Assembly: GCF_004684205.1 (NCBI RefSeq)
Contig: NZ_SRIO01000002.1
Location: forward strand, 180,702-244,701
Source of the DNA: Candidatus Macondimonas diazotrophica
GTDB taxonomy: Bacteria > Pseudomonadota > Gammaproteobacteria > UBA5335
Direction of reading: 5' to 3'
Length of the DNA: 64,000 nucleotides
Numbering within the stretch: position 1 is the stretch's first letter; every line of letters begins with the position of its first letter. Below are positions 27,729 to 39,750 of this stretch, piece by piece. Made by a program: the position numbers and the translations under genes. Below the pieces are notes generated by a model that worked only from the letters and a program-made list of their open reading frames with translations, was not told where the DNA came from and ran no database searches.

Positions 27729-28947
27729 TCAGGGGCTCCTGTTTTTTCTTCTGCCGATCGCTGCGCTGTCCGGCTGGTTGATCGGGAGACGCACGCGCGC
27801 GCTCCCAAACGATCACGACTTCAATGTTCTGAACCGGGATTACCTGCGCGGTATGAACTACCTGCTGAGCGAGCAGCAGGACAAGGCCATTGAAGTTTTC
27901 ATTCATTTGGCCGCGGTTGACAACGATACCTTTGAGACTCATCTGGCGTTAGGTGCCCTGTTTCGGCGGCGGGGTGAAGTCGATCGTGCCATCCGCATTC
28001 ACCAGAATCTGATCGCGCGTCCCACATTGACAGGCACGCAAAAAGATCAAGCCCTGTTTGAACTGGCCCATGATTATCTGAAACTCGGCGTCTTGGATCG
28101 TGCTGAAGCGATTCTCTCTGAGCTGAAGGGCCGTGTGCCCGGCGCCCATCCGGTCTTGGATCTGCTGTTGCAAATCTATGAACGTGAACGCGATTGGCGT
28201 AGTGCGTTGGCAACGGCATCCCTCATTTTGAGCCGATCAGGGACAACGCCATCGATCTCAACACGGATTGCACACTACCATTGCGAACTTGCGCAGCAAG
28301 CATTGGATGCCGGCAATCTGACCGAAGCCCAGCGAATGATTCAAAATGCATTCAAGGCAGATCAGCGATGCGTGCGAGCCAGCCTCTTGGCGATGCGATT
28401 GGCGCTGATCGAAACCGATTTTCCGCTTGCTCTGCGCAGCGCCTTGCGAATTCTCGATCAGGATGCCCATTTCTTGCCGTTGGTGATCGACGCCATCCTT
28501 GAGCTGTATGGTCGGTTGGGCGATTTCTCGGGTCGGGATGCATTTCTCGCACGATTGGCCGGCTATCGGGGTAGTGAGGATGCTGCCAAGATTCTGGATG
28601 TCATTCGCCTGCGACTTAAGATGAAGGGCGATTCGGCCGATGCTCTACGGCAGTATGCCAAAGGTTACCCGACGCTCGAGGGTTTGCAGGAGTGGTTGCA
28701 ACTCCGGTTACAGAACAAAAGCGCCTTGGAATTGTCGGAAGTGATGTTGTTCCATGAACTCATGGGAAAGATCCTCGAAGGTCATCCGCATTATCGGTGT
28801 GGCCATTGTGGTTTTTCCGGGCAGATTCTGCATTGGCAATGCCCGGGATGCCAGCAATGGGGAACGATTACGCCGTTGGCATGCCCGCCGAATTCGCTGT
28901 CACATCCTCTGCATGAAACGGGGTGGGACGGCGAGACTCGGCGTTGA
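27718..28947 (+). CDS. lapB: LapB (YciM), LPS assembly TPR protein
   Basis: Inner-membrane-anchored protein, 409 residues. There is one N-terminal membrane helix (about 4-22), a series of TPR repeats (about 45-350), and a C-terminal rubredoxin-like metal knuckle with CGHC and CPGC pairs (YRCGHCGF ... WQCPGCQQW). In E. coli LapB delivers LpxC to FtsH for degradation and coordinates LPS transport. The start overlaps lapA. Confidence 0.95.
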   Translation: MALDQGLLFFLLPIAALSGWLIGRRTRALPNDHDFNVLNRDYLRGMNYLLSEQQDKAIEVFIHLAAVDNDTFETHLALGALFRRRGEVDRAIRIHQNLIARPTLTGTQKDQALFELAHDYLKLGVLDRAEAILSELKGRVPGAHPVLDLLLQIYERERDWRSALATASLILSRSGTTPSISTRIAHYHCELAQQALDAGNLTEAQRMIQNAFKADQRCVRASLLAMRLALIETDFPLALRSALRILDQDAHFLPLVIDAILELYGRLGDFSGRDAFLARLAGYRGSEDAAKILDVIRLRLKMKGDSADALRQYAKGYPTLEGLQEWLQLRLQNKSALELSEVMLFHELMGKILEGHPHYRCGHCGFSGQILHWQCPGCQQWGTITPLACPPNSLSHPLHETGWDGETRR

Positions 28948-29001
28948 CCCTGATCAGTCGCGGACTGATTCAGACATGCCAATTACGAGGAGACCTTCAA
29001 G

Positions 29002-29307
29002 ATGTTCAAGTTATTGCGTTCGAAATGGATGGTGTTGATCGCCGGGGCACTCATGGCCCAGGGCATCCAGGCGGCACCGGTCAACATCAATACTGCCGAT
29101 GCGGAGGCGATTGCTGACGCGTTACCCGGAATCGGTCCTGCAAAAGCCAAGGCCATAGTCGATTACCGCACAAAGAATGGCCCGTTCAAAGTTAAGGAGG
29201 ACCTGACGCACGTCCCCGGAATCGGGGATGCAACGCTGGAAAAGATTGCAGCAGACGTGCTATTACAGGAAGGCAAAACGAAGTCGGCCTCTAGTTCGAA
29301 ACGCTGA
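29002..29307 (+). CDS. ComEA-like helix-hairpin-helix protein, exported
   Basis: A 101-residue protein with a signal peptide (charged start, hydrophobic 9-20, cleavage likely after GIQA) and a single ComEA-type double HhH domain: NINTADAEAIADALPGIG and VPGIGDATLEKI. The family binds double-stranded DNA in the periplasm during natural transformation, though many solo homologues have no proven role. The ribosome site GAGGAGA is good. A strong terminator follows, so it is expressed separately from galU. No other competence gene is nearby. Confidence 0.85.
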   Translation: MFKLLRSKWMVLIAGALMAQGIQAAPVNINTADAEAIADALPGIGPAKAKAIVDYRTKNGPFKVKEDLTHVPGIGDATLEKIAADVLLQEGKTKSASSSKR

Positions 29308-29315
29308 TGTGACGA

Positions 29316-29356
29316 CAAAAAGAGGCTCCTTTTTCAGGAGCCTCTTTTTGTTTAAT
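29316..29356 (+). terminator. Rho-independent terminator after comEA-like gene
   Basis: A perfect 15-bp stem (29316-29330 with 29336-29350) has loop TTTTC and is flanked by an A-run on the left and T-run on the right, followed by TTTAAT. The A/T symmetry would allow function on either strand, but the only gene ending here reads rightward. Confidence 0.93.
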
Positions 29357-29459
29357 ATGGCTTTCATTTTTGCCGGGGCGGATGCCTCCAGCGTTCTCGA
29401 TTGAGAGATTGTGTTTGCAAGATCAGTCGACACCACCCTGATGAATAAGGAGCGTCTTG

Positions 29460-30377
29460 ATGAACGTCCCCAACTCCGGCGTTCGCCGGATTCGTAAGGC
29501 GGTCTTTCCGGTTGCCGGTTTGGGCACGCGTTTTCTGCCGGCAACGAAGGCCAGTCCCAAAGAAATGCTCCCCGTTGTGGACAAGCCTTTGGTCCAATAT
29601 GCGGTTGAAGAAGCGGTTGCTGCTGGCGTTGAGGTCATGGTCTTCGTCAACGGGCGTAACAAGCGGGCAATTCCGGATCATTTCGACAAGGCTTACGAAT
29701 TGGAGCGCGAGCTTGAGGCCCGTGGAAAGCAAAAGCTGCTGGATATCGTGCGCGGAATTGTTCCGGAGAATGTAACGTGTGTTTACATTCGCCAGCCGGC
29801 AGCCTTGGGGCTTGGACATGCGGTCCTGTGTGCCCAGCCGGTTATCGGCAATGACCCGTTTGCCGTGCTGCTTGCAGACGATTTGCTGGATGGGCGCGAC
29901 AAGCCGGTTCTTGCGCAGATGTGCGATACCTACGCCGAGTACGGCGCCAGCATTCTGGCTGTGGAACAGGTCCCCACGAGTCATACCGATCAGTACGGGA
30001 TTGTTCAGCTTGGCAAGAAGCCGGGAAAAGTCGCAGAAATCGAGGGGATGGTTGAAAAACCCAAACCTGAGGTTGCGCCTTCGAACCTTGCGGTCGTTGG
30101 GCGCTATGTGCTGACTCCACGCATCTTTGAGCTGATTCGAGAGCTTCCCCGCGGTGCCGGTGGCGAGTATCAGCTGACCGACGCGATTGCAGGGCTCCTG
30201 CCCTATGAGAAGGTTTTTGCCTATCAGTTCGATGGCAAGCGCTACGACTGCGGGAGCAAGCTCGGCTACTTGCAGGCGAACGTGGAATACGCGTTGCGGC
30301 ATCCCGATGTGGCTGATGACTTCCGGGCTTATCTGCAACAGGCTGTGGAAGAAGGGTTACTCGAAACGCCTGCCTGA
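29460..30377 (+). CDS. galU: UTP-glucose-1-phosphate uridylyltransferase
   Basis: Makes UDP-glucose from UTP and glucose 1-phosphate for LPS, exopolysaccharide and trehalose pathways; 305 residues. [20 protein letters not shown] is the nucleotide-binding signature, and [19 protein letters not shown] is the later family block. ATG at 29460 with AAGGAG 9 bp upstream is the best start. Single gene, convergent with purB across a short hairpin. Confidence 0.97.
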   Translation: MNVPNSGVRRIRKAVFPVAGLGTRFLPATKASPKEMLPVVDKPLVQYAVEEAVAAGVEVMVFVNGRNKRAIPDHFDKAYELERELEARGKQKLLDIVRGIVPENVTCVYIRQPAALGLGHAVLCAQPVIGNDPFAVLLADDLLDGRDKPVLAQMCDTYAEYGASILAVEQVPTSHTDQYGIVQLGKKPGKVAEIEGMVEKPKPEVAPSNLAVVGRYVLTPRIFELIRELPRGAGGEYQLTDAIAGLLPYEKVFAYQFDGKRYDCGSKLGYLQANVEYALRHPDVADDFRAYLQQAVEEGLLETPA

Positions 30378-30384
30378 GTGTCGA

Positions 30385-30411
30385 TGTGGCGGATTGCTCC
30401 AATCCGCCACA
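30385..30411. terminator. Hairpin between the convergent galU and purB genes
   Basis: An 11-bp stem (30385-30395 with 30401-30411) encloses loop GCTCC, about 8 bp after the galU stop. No T-run follows on either strand, so it may act as a bidirectional 3'-end stabiliser or Rho-assisted end rather than a classic terminator. Confidence 0.5.
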
Positions 30412-30443
30412 AATTGCGTCATCAGTGGCGTGTCGGCTGTTGG

Positions 30444-31883
<1,440 letters not shown>

Positions 31884-31972
31884 TCAGGGCGCCATCATAC
31901 TGCAATCAGTGCGACTTGGCGGCGAAAGGGCTGTTTCTTGAGACCTCAATCGCCATTTTCTGGAGGAACACC

Positions 31973-33403
31973 ATGAGTCAACAGTCTGCGGCAACGCGTA
32001 TCGAACGCGACAGCATGGGCGAGATCGAAGTGCCCAATCGCGCCTTGTGGGGCGCCCAGACCCAGCGGGCTATCCAGAACTTTGCGTTCAGCGGACGCCC
32101 CATGCCGCCCGCCTTCATCCGGGCCGTTGCGTTGATCAAGGCTTGCGGAGCCGAAGCCAATGGCGCTTTGGGACTGCTGACCCCGGAGGTGGCGTTGGCC
32201 ATCGTGAATGCGGCCGAGACGATCATGCACGGCCAACACGGCGATCAGTTTCCGGTCGACGTCTATCAAACCGGTTCCGGAACCAGCACCAATATGAACG
32301 TGAACGAGGTCATCGCGCATCTCGCCACGGCGTCGTTGGGACAGGTGGTGCATCCCAACGATCAGGTCAATCTGGCGCAGAGCAGCAACGACGTCATCCC
32401 CACCGCGATCCATGTGAGTACCGTCCTTATGCTGGAGCGGGACCTGTTGCCCGCACTGAATGATCTGGAACTCCGTATCGCCCGCCGAGCGGGGCCGCTT
32501 CATGATGTCGTCAAGACCGGGCGCACCCATTTGATGGATGCGACACCCATCCGGATGTCACAGGAATTAGGCGCCTGGGAGAGCCAGCTGGCGCAGGCCC
32601 GTCAGCGCCTTGAGCAGACACGCATGCGCTTGCTGGCTGTTGCTCAGGGCGCGACGGCGGTTGGGAGCGGCCTGAATGCTCCTGCGGACTTCCTGCCCCT
32701 TTTCCTGGCTGGATTGCAGCGCCGAACCGGCCTGCCGTTTCGCGCGGCCGATAACCCGTTCGCGGCCCTTGCGGGTCAGGAAACAGCGCTCGAGCTCTCG
32801 GGGCACTTGAAAGTTCTGGCCGTTGTCCTGATGAAGATCGCCAATGATCTGCGCTGGATGAACAGTGGCCCGCTGGCCGGGTTGGGTGAGATCACTCTGC
32901 CGGCGCTGCAGCCGGGAAGTAGTATCATGCCGGGTAAAGTTAATCCGGTGATTCCCGAGGCGGTGGCACAAATTGCCGCACAGGTGATCGGCCATGACGC
33001 CGCAATTACCGTTGCCGCCCAATCAGGCAACTTTCAGCTCAATGTCATGCTGCCATTGCTTGCTGACAATCTGCTGAACGCATTGACCTTGTTGACTCGG
33101 GCATGCGGGGCATTGGGCCACCAGGCCATCGACGGATTCGTGGTGCATACCGAACATATGCGCGCCCTCGTGGCCCGCAACCCCGTTCTGGTCACCGCGC
33201 TCAATCCGTTGATTGGCTATGAAGCTGGTGCGCAAATCGCGAAGTTGGCTCTGGAACGCGGCGTGGCGGTGCGCGAAGTGGCTCGGGAGATGACTGATCT
33301 GCCGGACTCGGAGATCGATCGGTTGCTCGATCCGCAAGTGCTCGCCGATGGTGGTCTGGCCCAAGACCGAGCCAAGCCAGAGGATCTGGGACCGGAAAGT
33401 TGA
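31973..33403 (+). CDS. fumC: Fumarate hydratase class II
   Basis: Oxygen-stable, iron-free fumarase; 476 residues. The superfamily signature GSSIMPGKVNPVIPEA and the substrate block GSGTSTNMNVNEV are clear. The ATG at 31973 has TGGAGGAACACC upstream; an in-frame upstream start adds 34 unrelated residues. Single gene facing away from purB and towards rsgA. Iron-independent fumarase is often used under iron limitation, but no operator is seen here. Confidence 0.95.
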   Translation: MSQQSAATRIERDSMGEIEVPNRALWGAQTQRAIQNFAFSGRPMPPAFIRAVALIKACGAEANGALGLLTPEVALAIVNAAETIMHGQHGDQFPVDVYQTGSGTSTNMNVNEVIAHLATASLGQVVHPNDQVNLAQSSNDVIPTAIHVSTVLMLERDLLPALNDLELRIARRAGPLHDVVKTGRTHLMDATPIRMSQELGAWESQLAQARQRLEQTRMRLLAVAQGATAVGSGLNAPADFLPLFLAGLQRRTGLPFRAADNPFAALAGQETALELSGHLKVLAVVLMKIANDLRWMNSGPLAGLGEITLPALQPGSSIMPGKVNPVIPEAVAQIAAQVIGHDAAITVAAQSGNFQLNVMLPLLADNLLNALTLLTRACGALGHQAIDGFVVHTEHMRALVARNPVLVTALNPLIGYEAGAQIAKLALERGVAVREVAREMTDLPDSEIDRLLDPQVLADGGLAQDRAKPEDLGPES

Positions 33404-33450
33404 CTCCCGATCCCGCAAAGGCCCGAAAATTGCCGTCGCAGGCCACGCGG

Positions 33451-34371
33451 TCAAGGCCTTCGCCGCCACGCCGGGGTCTGTTGCATCTGGGCCAATAGGC
33501 GCTGGTAATGCTGATAGCGCCGTGCCGGGATCCCACCGTTGTCCAAGGCCTGCCGCACGGCACAGTCTGGCTCGTGTTGGTGGAGGCAATCGGCGAAGCG
33601 GCAAGGCTTGAGCGCCGAAAATTCAGGGAAACCCTGCATCAGCTCCCTAGGCGTCAAGGCCCACAGCTTGAAGTCTCGCACGCCTGGCGCATCCAGCAGT
33701 GCGCTATCACCAGGCAGCGGATGCCAGCGGGTATGGGTGGTGGTGTGTCGTCCAGTCCCCAGGGCATCGGAGAGCGCACCTACCCGGTTGGCAGCTCCCG
33801 GGATCAGGGCGTTGGTCAGCGCTGATTTCCCAACGCCGGATTGTCCCACCAGCAGGCTAGCCGCACCATTGAGTCGGCGACGCAAGGCGTCAAATCCCTG
33901 TCCGGTGGTGGCGCTGATACGCAGCCCCGGATAACCCAAGGCGAGGTATTCCCTCAGCAAGGCTTCGGCTGCTTCGCATTCCACATCGCCGAGATCCGCC
34001 TTGTTCATCAACAGCAGCGGACGCAGTCCCAGTAGTTGCGCTGCGATCAGGTAGCGATCCATCAAGTCGGATTCGGGTTGCGGCGAGGCGGCGAACACGA
34101 GCAGGATCTGATCGATATTCGCCGCGACCACGCGGCGCTGATGGCGGCCTTCCAGGCGGCAGAAGACAGAAAGGCGGGGCAGGACACGTTCAATCCGCGC
34201 TTGACCACCGCCCAGATCAACAAACTGGACTTGATCTCCCGTGACAGGCGGCGGGGTTACGCGCCGAGATTGAGCGAAGTATCGGTCACCCTGTGACGTT
34301 TCCAGCATGAGCGTAGGGCCGTGATTGATCACCACACGGGCCAGATCATGAGGGCCGGCACGCTCCGTCAT
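33451..34371 (-). CDS. rsgA: Ribosome small subunit GTPase RsgA
   Basis: Circularly permuted GTPase for late 30S maturation; 306 residues. Order: OB-fold, G4 NKADL, then G1 GQSGVGKSALTNAL and G3 DAPGVRDF, then a C-terminal zinc knuckle with CRFADCLHQHEPDCAV. The start at 34371 overlaps the phhB stop (ATGA). In E. coli rsgA neighbours orn, which is also close here on the other strand. Confidence 0.96.
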   Translation of the reverse strand: MTERAGPHDLARVVINHGPTLMLETSQGDRYFAQSRRVTPPPVTGDQVQFVDLGGGQARIERVLPRLSVFCRLEGRHQRRVVAANIDQILLVFAASPQPESDLMDRYLIAAQLLGLRPLLLMNKADLGDVECEAAEALLREYLALGYPGLRISATTGQGFDALRRRLNGAASLLVGQSGVGKSALTNALIPGAANRVGALSDALGTGRHTTTHTRWHPLPGDSALLDAPGVRDFKLWALTPRELMQGFPEFSALKPCRFADCLHQHEPDCAVRQALDNGGIPARRYQHYQRLLAQMQQTPAWRRRP

Positions 34372-34718
34372 GGGCCGAGCAGGGCATCCACTTTGGCCGC
34401 ACAAATGAAGTCATTCTCGGACAGACCACCGATGGCATGCGTGGTGTATGCGATATGCGCTTCGTTGTAGCCGAAGGAGATATCCGGATGGTGGTCCTCC
34501 TGATGTGCGATCCAGATCACGGCGTTGATGAAGGCGCTGGTCTGATAGTAGTTGCGAAATCGCATCTGTCGTTCGATTCGCCGGCCGTCTTCACTCAAAT
34601 GCCAACCGGGTTGTAATTGCGGCAGCAAGGCCAGCACCCGTTCGGTAGCGAGCGGTGGTAGGTCGCCCTCACAGGGGCGACAGCGTTTCGAGGCAAGCGT
34701 GACGATTTCGTCATTCAT
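34368..34718 (-). CDS. phhB: 4a-hydroxytetrahydrobiopterin dehydratase (PhhB/PCD)
   Basis: Recycles the pterin cofactor of aromatic amino acid hydroxylases; 116 residues. The active-site block AHQEDHHPDISFGYN is intact, including the HH pair. No phenylalanine hydroxylase gene is in the window. The start at 34718 begins MNDEIVTLASKRCRPCEG, the usual family N-terminus. It is coupled to rsgA by the 4-bp overlap and divergent from orn. Confidence 0.95.
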   Translation of the reverse strand: MNDEIVTLASKRCRPCEGDLPPLATERVLALLPQLQPGWHLSEDGRRIERQMRFRNYYQTSAFINAVIWIAHQEDHHPDISFGYNEAHIAYTTHAIGGLSENDFICAAKVDALLGP

Positions 34719-34844
34719 ACGGGACGGTGACTCATGACGGCGGTCGGGCTGCCATCCTATCCCATTTGCAGGGCCATGCGGGATGGATTCGAACCGGCCC
34801 TGATAGAATGCCGAGGATACCCAAGCGATTTGCAAGGAACACTC

Positions 34845-35420
34845 ATGACGGTCAGTGCCGATCACCTCATCTGGATCGATTTGGAAATGACGGGTCTGGA
34901 TACCCAGCGTGATCAGATCATCGAGATCGCGACACTCATCACCGACAACGAGCTGCGCGTGCTCGCCGAGGGCCCGGTTGTCGCGATCCACCAACCCCCC
35001 GAAATTCTCGAGGGCATGGACGACTGGAATAAACGCCAGCATCATGCGTCGGGTTTGCTCGAGCGGGTCCGGGCCAGCCGGGTCGATGCAATCGAGGCCG
35101 AGCGTCGAACCTTGGAATTCCTGCGGCGGTGGGTACCTGCCGGCGCTTCGCCGATGTGCGGCAACAGCATTTGCCAGGATCGGCGTTTTCTGCATCGGCT
35201 CATGCCGACCCTCGAAGCCTATTTCCATTACCGGCACATCGATGTCAGTACACTCAAGGAACTGGCCCGTCGCTGGATGCCGGAAGTCATGCGTGGGGTG
35301 AAAAAATCCGGGGCGCATCTGGCCCTCGAGGACATCCGCGAATCCGTGGCGGAACTGGTGTTTTATCGCCAGCAGCTGTTCGTCAGCGCGGCTCAGGCTG
35401 TTGTGAAGGAGGCGCGTTGA
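34845..35420 (+). CDS. orn: Oligoribonuclease
   Basis: DEDDh 3'-5' exonuclease that degrades 2-5 nt RNA and pGpG, ending c-di-GMP breakdown; 191 residues. The Exo I block [12 protein letters not shown] gives the D/E pair, and [14 protein letters not shown] the final His and Asp. The start at 34845 has AAGGA 8 bp upstream. The last 38 bp overlap the end of the EamA transporter gene on the other strand. Confidence 0.97.
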   Translation: MTVSADHLIWIDLEMTGLDTQRDQIIEIATLITDNELRVLAEGPVVAIHQPPEILEGMDDWNKRQHHASGLLERVRASRVDAIEAERRTLEFLRRWVPAGASPMCGNSICQDRRFLHRLMPTLEAYFHYRHIDVSTLKELARRWMPEVMRGVKKSGAHLALEDIRESVAELVFYRQQLFVSAAQAVVKEAR

Positions 35421-36261
35421 TACGGCGTATGCGGCTGGTCCAGAGCGCCGCACTGACCACGATGACCATGCCCAGCAAGCTCCAACGATCCGGCCGGTCA
35501 TTCCATAAGACCCAGCCGTATAGTCCGCCAAACAGCACGGCGAGGTAAGTGTAGAGCCCGGTTTGTGCTGCGGGCGCCCGATGATAGGCCAGCGTGATCA
35601 ATATCTGCGCGCCGGCCGCCAGGGTGCCGATGCCGATCAGCGCCAGCCAGTGCCATCGGGCTGGCGTCTGCCAGCTCCACGGCAGCGCCAGCGCAGAAGC
35701 CAGCGTACTGAAGAGCGCAAAATAGAGCACCGTACGAAAGACGGGCTCCACGCCAGCCATGCGCCGAATACCCACCATTGCCACAGCCACGAGCACGCCG
35801 GACAGCAAACCGATCAACGCGGGAACCGTCAATGCAACCGACGGTTTGAGAATCATCAGCAAGCCGATGAAACCGGCCAGAATCGCAGCAGCCACCGCGG
35901 GCACAATGGGCTCTTTCAGCCAAACCCGGGCTATGAGCGGGATGAACAGCGGGGCACTGTAGTTGAGCAACATGGCGCTGGCCAGATCGAGACGGGGGAT
36001 GGCATAGAAATAACAGACCATGGCGGAGAACCCGGCGCCATCCCGAATCAGATGAAGGCGCAGATTCGACGTTCGCCAGCCGGCGTGCCTGAGTTGGCCG
36101 AGCCAGGGGAGAAGTGCCAGCAACCCGAAGGCGTTGCGGAAGAACACCACCATGGGGTTGCCAAGATCGGGCGCAACGGTCTTGATGAGGGCTGCCATGC
36201 TGGCAAACAGAAAGCTGGCAGCGAGAATCAGCGCAGCTGAGGATCGAGCATGGGTACTCAT
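35383..36261 (-). CDS. DMT-superfamily (EamA) transporter
   Basis: Inner-membrane permease of the drug/metabolite transporter superfamily; 292 residues with about ten hydrophobic helices arranged as two EamA repeats (about 12-140 and 150-280). The N-terminal [14 protein letters not shown] and the FFRNAFGLL block are usual. The substrate cannot be told from sequence. The 3' end overlaps orn by 38 bp in convergent orientation. Confidence 0.9.
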   Translation of the reverse strand: MSTHARSSAALILAASFLFASMAALIKTVAPDLGNPMVVFFRNAFGLLALLPWLGQLRHAGWRTSNLRLHLIRDGAGFSAMVCYFYAIPRLDLASAMLLNYSAPLFIPLIARVWLKEPIVPAVAAAILAGFIGLLMILKPSVALTVPALIGLLSGVLVAVAMVGIRRMAGVEPVFRTVLYFALFSTLASALALPWSWQTPARWHWLALIGIGTLAAGAQILITLAYHRAPAAQTGLYTYLAVLFGGLYGWVLWNDRPDRWSLLGMVIVVSAALWTSRIRRINAPPSQQPEPR

Positions 36262-36321
36262 GCAGGGAACCCCGCCGGATCGATCGGGCGATCAATCCGG
36301 CCGAGGATACGAATGGCGGAA

Positions 36322-38739
36322 TCAGGTTGTGGCTTTGGCGTCGGCAAGATACAGCCAGGTGGGAATCACGGTATCCGGATTCAGGGACATGCTCTGGATG
36401 CCCTGTTCGACCAGCCACTTGGCCAGATCGGGATGATCCGAGGGGCCTTGTCCGCAGATGCCGACATACTTGTTCTGTGCCCGACAGGCCGTGATGGCCA
36501 TGGACAGCAGCTTTTTGACAGCCGCGTTGCGCTCGTCGAACATGCCGGCCACGACGGCCGAGTCGCGGTCCAGTCCTAAGGTCAGCTGGGTCAAGTCATT
36601 GGAGCCGATCGAGAAACCGTCGAAATACTGAAGGAACTCATCGGCCAGTAGTGCGTTGGACGGCAACTCGCACATCATGATCACCTTGAGATCGTTCTCT
36701 CCGCGTTTGAGGCCGTTTTCAGCCAGTAACGCGGTCACCTTGCGGGCACCCTCCGGCGTCCGCACGAAGGGGATCATCACCTGAACGTTGGTGAGGCCCA
36801 TATCGTTGCGGACCCGCTTCAGGGCACGACACTCGAGTTCGAAGCAGGGTTTGAAGTCGTCGGCGATATAGCGTGAGGCGCCGCGGAAGCCCAGCATCGG
36901 GTTTTCCTCATGCGGCTCGTATTGCGCGCCGCCGATCAGATTGGCGTATTCGTTGGACTTGAAGTCCGAGGTGCGCACGATGACCGGATGGGGCCAGAAG
37001 GCTGCGGCGAGCGTGGCAATGCCTTCGGTCAGTCGGGTGACGTAGAACTCCACCGGATCGTCATATCCAGCCATTTGACGGCGGATCTGGGCTTTCAGTT
37101 CCGCTGGCTGTTCGCTCAGATGAAGCAGTGCCTTGGGGTGCACGCCGATCATTCGGTTGATGATGAATTCGAGTCGGGCCAGACCGATGCCGCTGTGGGG
37201 CAACATGGCGAAATCGAACGCCCGATCCGGATTGCCGACGTTCATCATGATCTTGACCGGGATATCGGGCATGGCGTCGAGCTCTGCGCTGCGCACCTCG
37301 AATTCCATCAGCCCGGGATAGACCATGCCGGTATCCCCTTCGGCGCAGGACACCGTGACCGGTTCGCCGTCCTTCACTCGATCGGTGGCATCGCCGCATC
37401 CCACCACCGCCGGAATACCGAGTTCGCGCGCGATGATGGCGGCGTGGCAGGTGCGTCCGCCGCGATTGGTGACGATTGCCGCGGCCCGTTTCATGATCGG
37501 TTCCCAGTCTGGATCGGTCATGTCCGTGACGAGCACATCGCCCGGCTGAACGCGGTCCATCTGCGAAATGTCCTGGATCACTCGGACCGGCCCGGCACCG
37601 ATTTTCTGACCGATGGCGCGCCCTTGGGCCAGCGGCTTATCCGGGTGGGTCTTCAGAATATAGCGTTCCAGCGTGCGGTGCCCGATATTGCTCTTGACCG
37701 TTTCCGGGCGCGCCTGGAGGATGTAGATCTTGCCGTCGCGGCCGTCCTTGCCCCATTCGATATCCATGGGCCGGCCGTAGTGCTTCTCGATGATCAGGGC
37801 CTGCTGTCCCAGCTCCTCGATTTCCGCATCGGTCAGGCAGAAACGCTGGCGGTCTTCTTCCGGAACCGGGACGGTTTCGACGCGCTTGCCGTTCGCAGCT
37901 GGGTCGGCGTAGATCATCTTGATCAGCTTGGTGCCGAGCACCCGCCGCAAAACCGCCGGATGACCGGATTCGAGGGCGGCCTTGCGGACATAGAATTCAT
38001 CGGGGTTGACCGCGCCCTGGACTACCATTTCGCCAAGCCCGTAAGACGCGGTGATGAAGACCACACCGTTGAAGCCCGACTCGGTATCGAGCGTGAACAT
38101 GACACCCGATGCCCCGACGTCGCTGCGCACCATGCGCTGAATACCAGCGGACAGGGCAACATGGCTGTGGTCGAAGCCCTTGTGGACACGATAGGAAATT
38201 GCGCGGTCATTGTAGAGCGAGGCGAACACTTCCTTGATGGCATGCAGGACGGCGTCCAACCCATCGACGTTGAGGAAGGTTTCCTGCTGTCCCGCGAAGG
38301 ATGCGTCGGGAAGGTCTTCGGCGGTGGCCGAGGAGCGCACGGCGACCGTGATGTCGCCACCGGCCTGGGCCATCATCTTCTCGTAGGCCGCAGTGATTTC
38401 CTCGTTCAGGCGTGCAGGCAGCGGTGCATCCATGATCCAGCGGCGAATCTGGGCGCCGGTTTGCGCCAGGGCGTTGACATCGTCGACATCCAGGGCCGTC
38501 AAGGTCGTATTGATCCGATCCTGCAGCCCGGTCTCGCGAAGAAAGTCGCGATAGGCCTGGGCCGTGGTGGCAAAGCCATCGGGCACATGGACACCGGCTG
38601 ATCGCAAATTGCTGATCATCTCGCCGAGGGAGGCATTCTTGCCGCCGACGCGATCCACGTCGCCCATCCCAAGACCGTCGAACCAAATGACATAGCTTTC
38701 CAAGACCAAACCCCCAGATGTCGAGAGAATTGCCAGCAT
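36322..38739 (-). CDS. ppsA: Phosphoenolpyruvate synthase
   Basis: Converts pyruvate, ATP and water to PEP, AMP and phosphate for gluconeogenesis. With the ATG at 38739 it has 805 residues (E. coli 792); a TTG at about 38703 (start [12 protein letters not shown]) would match the family N-terminus better. Domain order: ATP-grasp ([10 protein letters not shown]), swivelling phosphohistidine domain [15 protein letters not shown] with the catalytic His, then the PEP-binding barrel ([15 protein letters not shown]). Divergent from ppsR, its own regulator. Confidence 0.96.
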   Translation of the reverse strand: MLAILSTSGGLVLESYVIWFDGLGMGDVDRVGGKNASLGEMISNLRSAGVHVPDGFATTAQAYRDFLRETGLQDRINTTLTALDVDDVNALAQTGAQIRRWIMDAPLPARLNEEITAAYEKMMAQAGGDITVAVRSSATAEDLPDASFAGQQETFLNVDGLDAVLHAIKEVFASLYNDRAISYRVHKGFDHSHVALSAGIQRMVRSDVGASGVMFTLDTESGFNGVVFITASYGLGEMVVQGAVNPDEFYVRKAALESGHPAVLRRVLGTKLIKMIYADPAANGKRVETVPVPEEDRQRFCLTDAEIEELGQQALIIEKHYGRPMDIEWGKDGRDGKIYILQARPETVKSNIGHRTLERYILKTHPDKPLAQGRAIGQKIGAGPVRVIQDISQMDRVQPGDVLVTDMTDPDWEPIMKRAAAIVTNRGGRTCHAAIIARELGIPAVVGCGDATDRVKDGEPVTVSCAEGDTGMVYPGLMEFEVRSAELDAMPDIPVKIMMNVGNPDRAFDFAMLPHSGIGLARLEFIINRMIGVHPKALLHLSEQPAELKAQIRRQMAGYDDPVEFYVTRLTEGIATLAAAFWPHPVIVRTSDFKSNEYANLIGGAQYEPHEENPMLGFRGASRYIADDFKPCFELECRALKRVRNDMGLTNVQVMIPFVRTPEGARKVTALLAENGLKRGENDLKVIMMCELPSNALLADEFLQYFDGFSIGSNDLTQLTLGLDRDSAVVAGMFDERNAAVKKLLSMAITACRAQNKYVGICGQGPSDHPDLAKWLVEQGIQSMSLNPDTVIPTWLYLADAKATT

Positions 38740-38885
38740 GGGGCGCCGGCGAGCCCGTTCCGGTTCCGGTTGAAGCGCTTGTGAAAGTCGCCTAACCTGC
38801 CGGGAAGGTTCCGTTCAGTGGCCGTCCTGTATAAGGTCGGTGCACTGAAATGGCGCGGGTTTTTCGCCGACGAAGGTTACCATAG

Positions 38886-39710
38886 ATGGCCAAGAAGCGT
38901 ACTGTTTTCTACCTCTCTGACCGCACCGGGATCACAGCAGAAACACTGGGTGGAAGCCTGCTCACCCAGTTCGACGGGGTGGAATTTCGTCAGATCAGCG
39001 TGCCATTCATCCAGAGTGAGGAGAAAGCGCGGCGTACAGTGGCCATGATCGACCGAACGGCGCAGGAGGAGGGCGTGCGGCCGCTGCTGTTTTGTACGCT
39101 GGTCGACGACCGGGTGATCGCGCTTCTGCAGGAAAGCCAGGGCTACTTGCTCGATCTGTTTGGGACGTTCATCGATCCGCTGGAAATGGAGTTGGGGCAG
39201 GAGTCGACTCATAGCGCAGGTCGGGCCCATGGCATTGCCAATCAGCGGGCCTACCAGTCGCGGATCGAAGCCATGCATTTTGCACTGGAGAATGACGACG
39301 GCAATTCGCCGCACAACTACCGTCAGGCGGATATCATTCTGGTCGGCGTATCGCGATGCGGGAAGACGCCGACCTGCCTCTATCTCGCGCTGCAGTTTGG
39401 TTTGCGCGCCGCGAACTATCCACTGATCGAGGATGATTTGCATGCCATGGTGTTGCCCGACCGTTTGGTGCCGCACCGCAAGAAACTCTACGGGCTCAGC
39501 ATCGATCCCGACCGGTTGGTGCAGATTCGCGCCGAACGTCGCCCCAATAGCCCCTATTCATCGCGTCGGCAGTGCGATTGGGAGATCCATGAGGCACAAC
39601 GCCTGTTTGAGGTGGAATCGATCCCGTGGATCGATTCCACCTACAAGTCCATCGAGGAAATTGCCAGCACCATCGTCGATCAAACGGGTGTGCAACGCCG
39701 GTTTTTCTGA
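38886..39710 (+). CDS. ppsR: PEP synthase regulatory kinase/phosphorylase (PpsR)
   Basis: DUF299 bifunctional enzyme that uses ADP to phosphorylate (inactivate) and phosphate to reactivate PEP synthase; 274 residues. The nucleotide loop GVSRCGKTPTCLYLA lies near residues 153-167. The C-terminal block PYSSRRQCDWEIHEAQRLF is family-specific. It is divergent from its target ppsA with about 146 bp between, the standard pairing. Confidence 0.96.
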   Translation: MAKKRTVFYLSDRTGITAETLGGSLLTQFDGVEFRQISVPFIQSEEKARRTVAMIDRTAQEEGVRPLLFCTLVDDRVIALLQESQGYLLDLFGTFIDPLEMELGQESTHSAGRAHGIANQRAYQSRIEAMHFALENDDGNSPHNYRQADIILVGVSRCGKTPTCLYLALQFGLRAANYPLIEDDLHAMVLPDRLVPHRKKLYGLSIDPDRLVQIRAERRPNSPYSSRRQCDWEIHEAQRLFEVESIPWIDSTYKSIEEIASTIVDQTGVQRRFF

Positions 39711-39750
39711 ACACGGGCGGCCGGCGAAGGCGTGCGGGTGCGCGCGCGTC

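Noticed and set aside
36910..38601. 563-codon open frame antisense to ppsA
   Set aside because: Sense strand is a clear PEP synthase with all domains; the antisense product has no recognisable domain.
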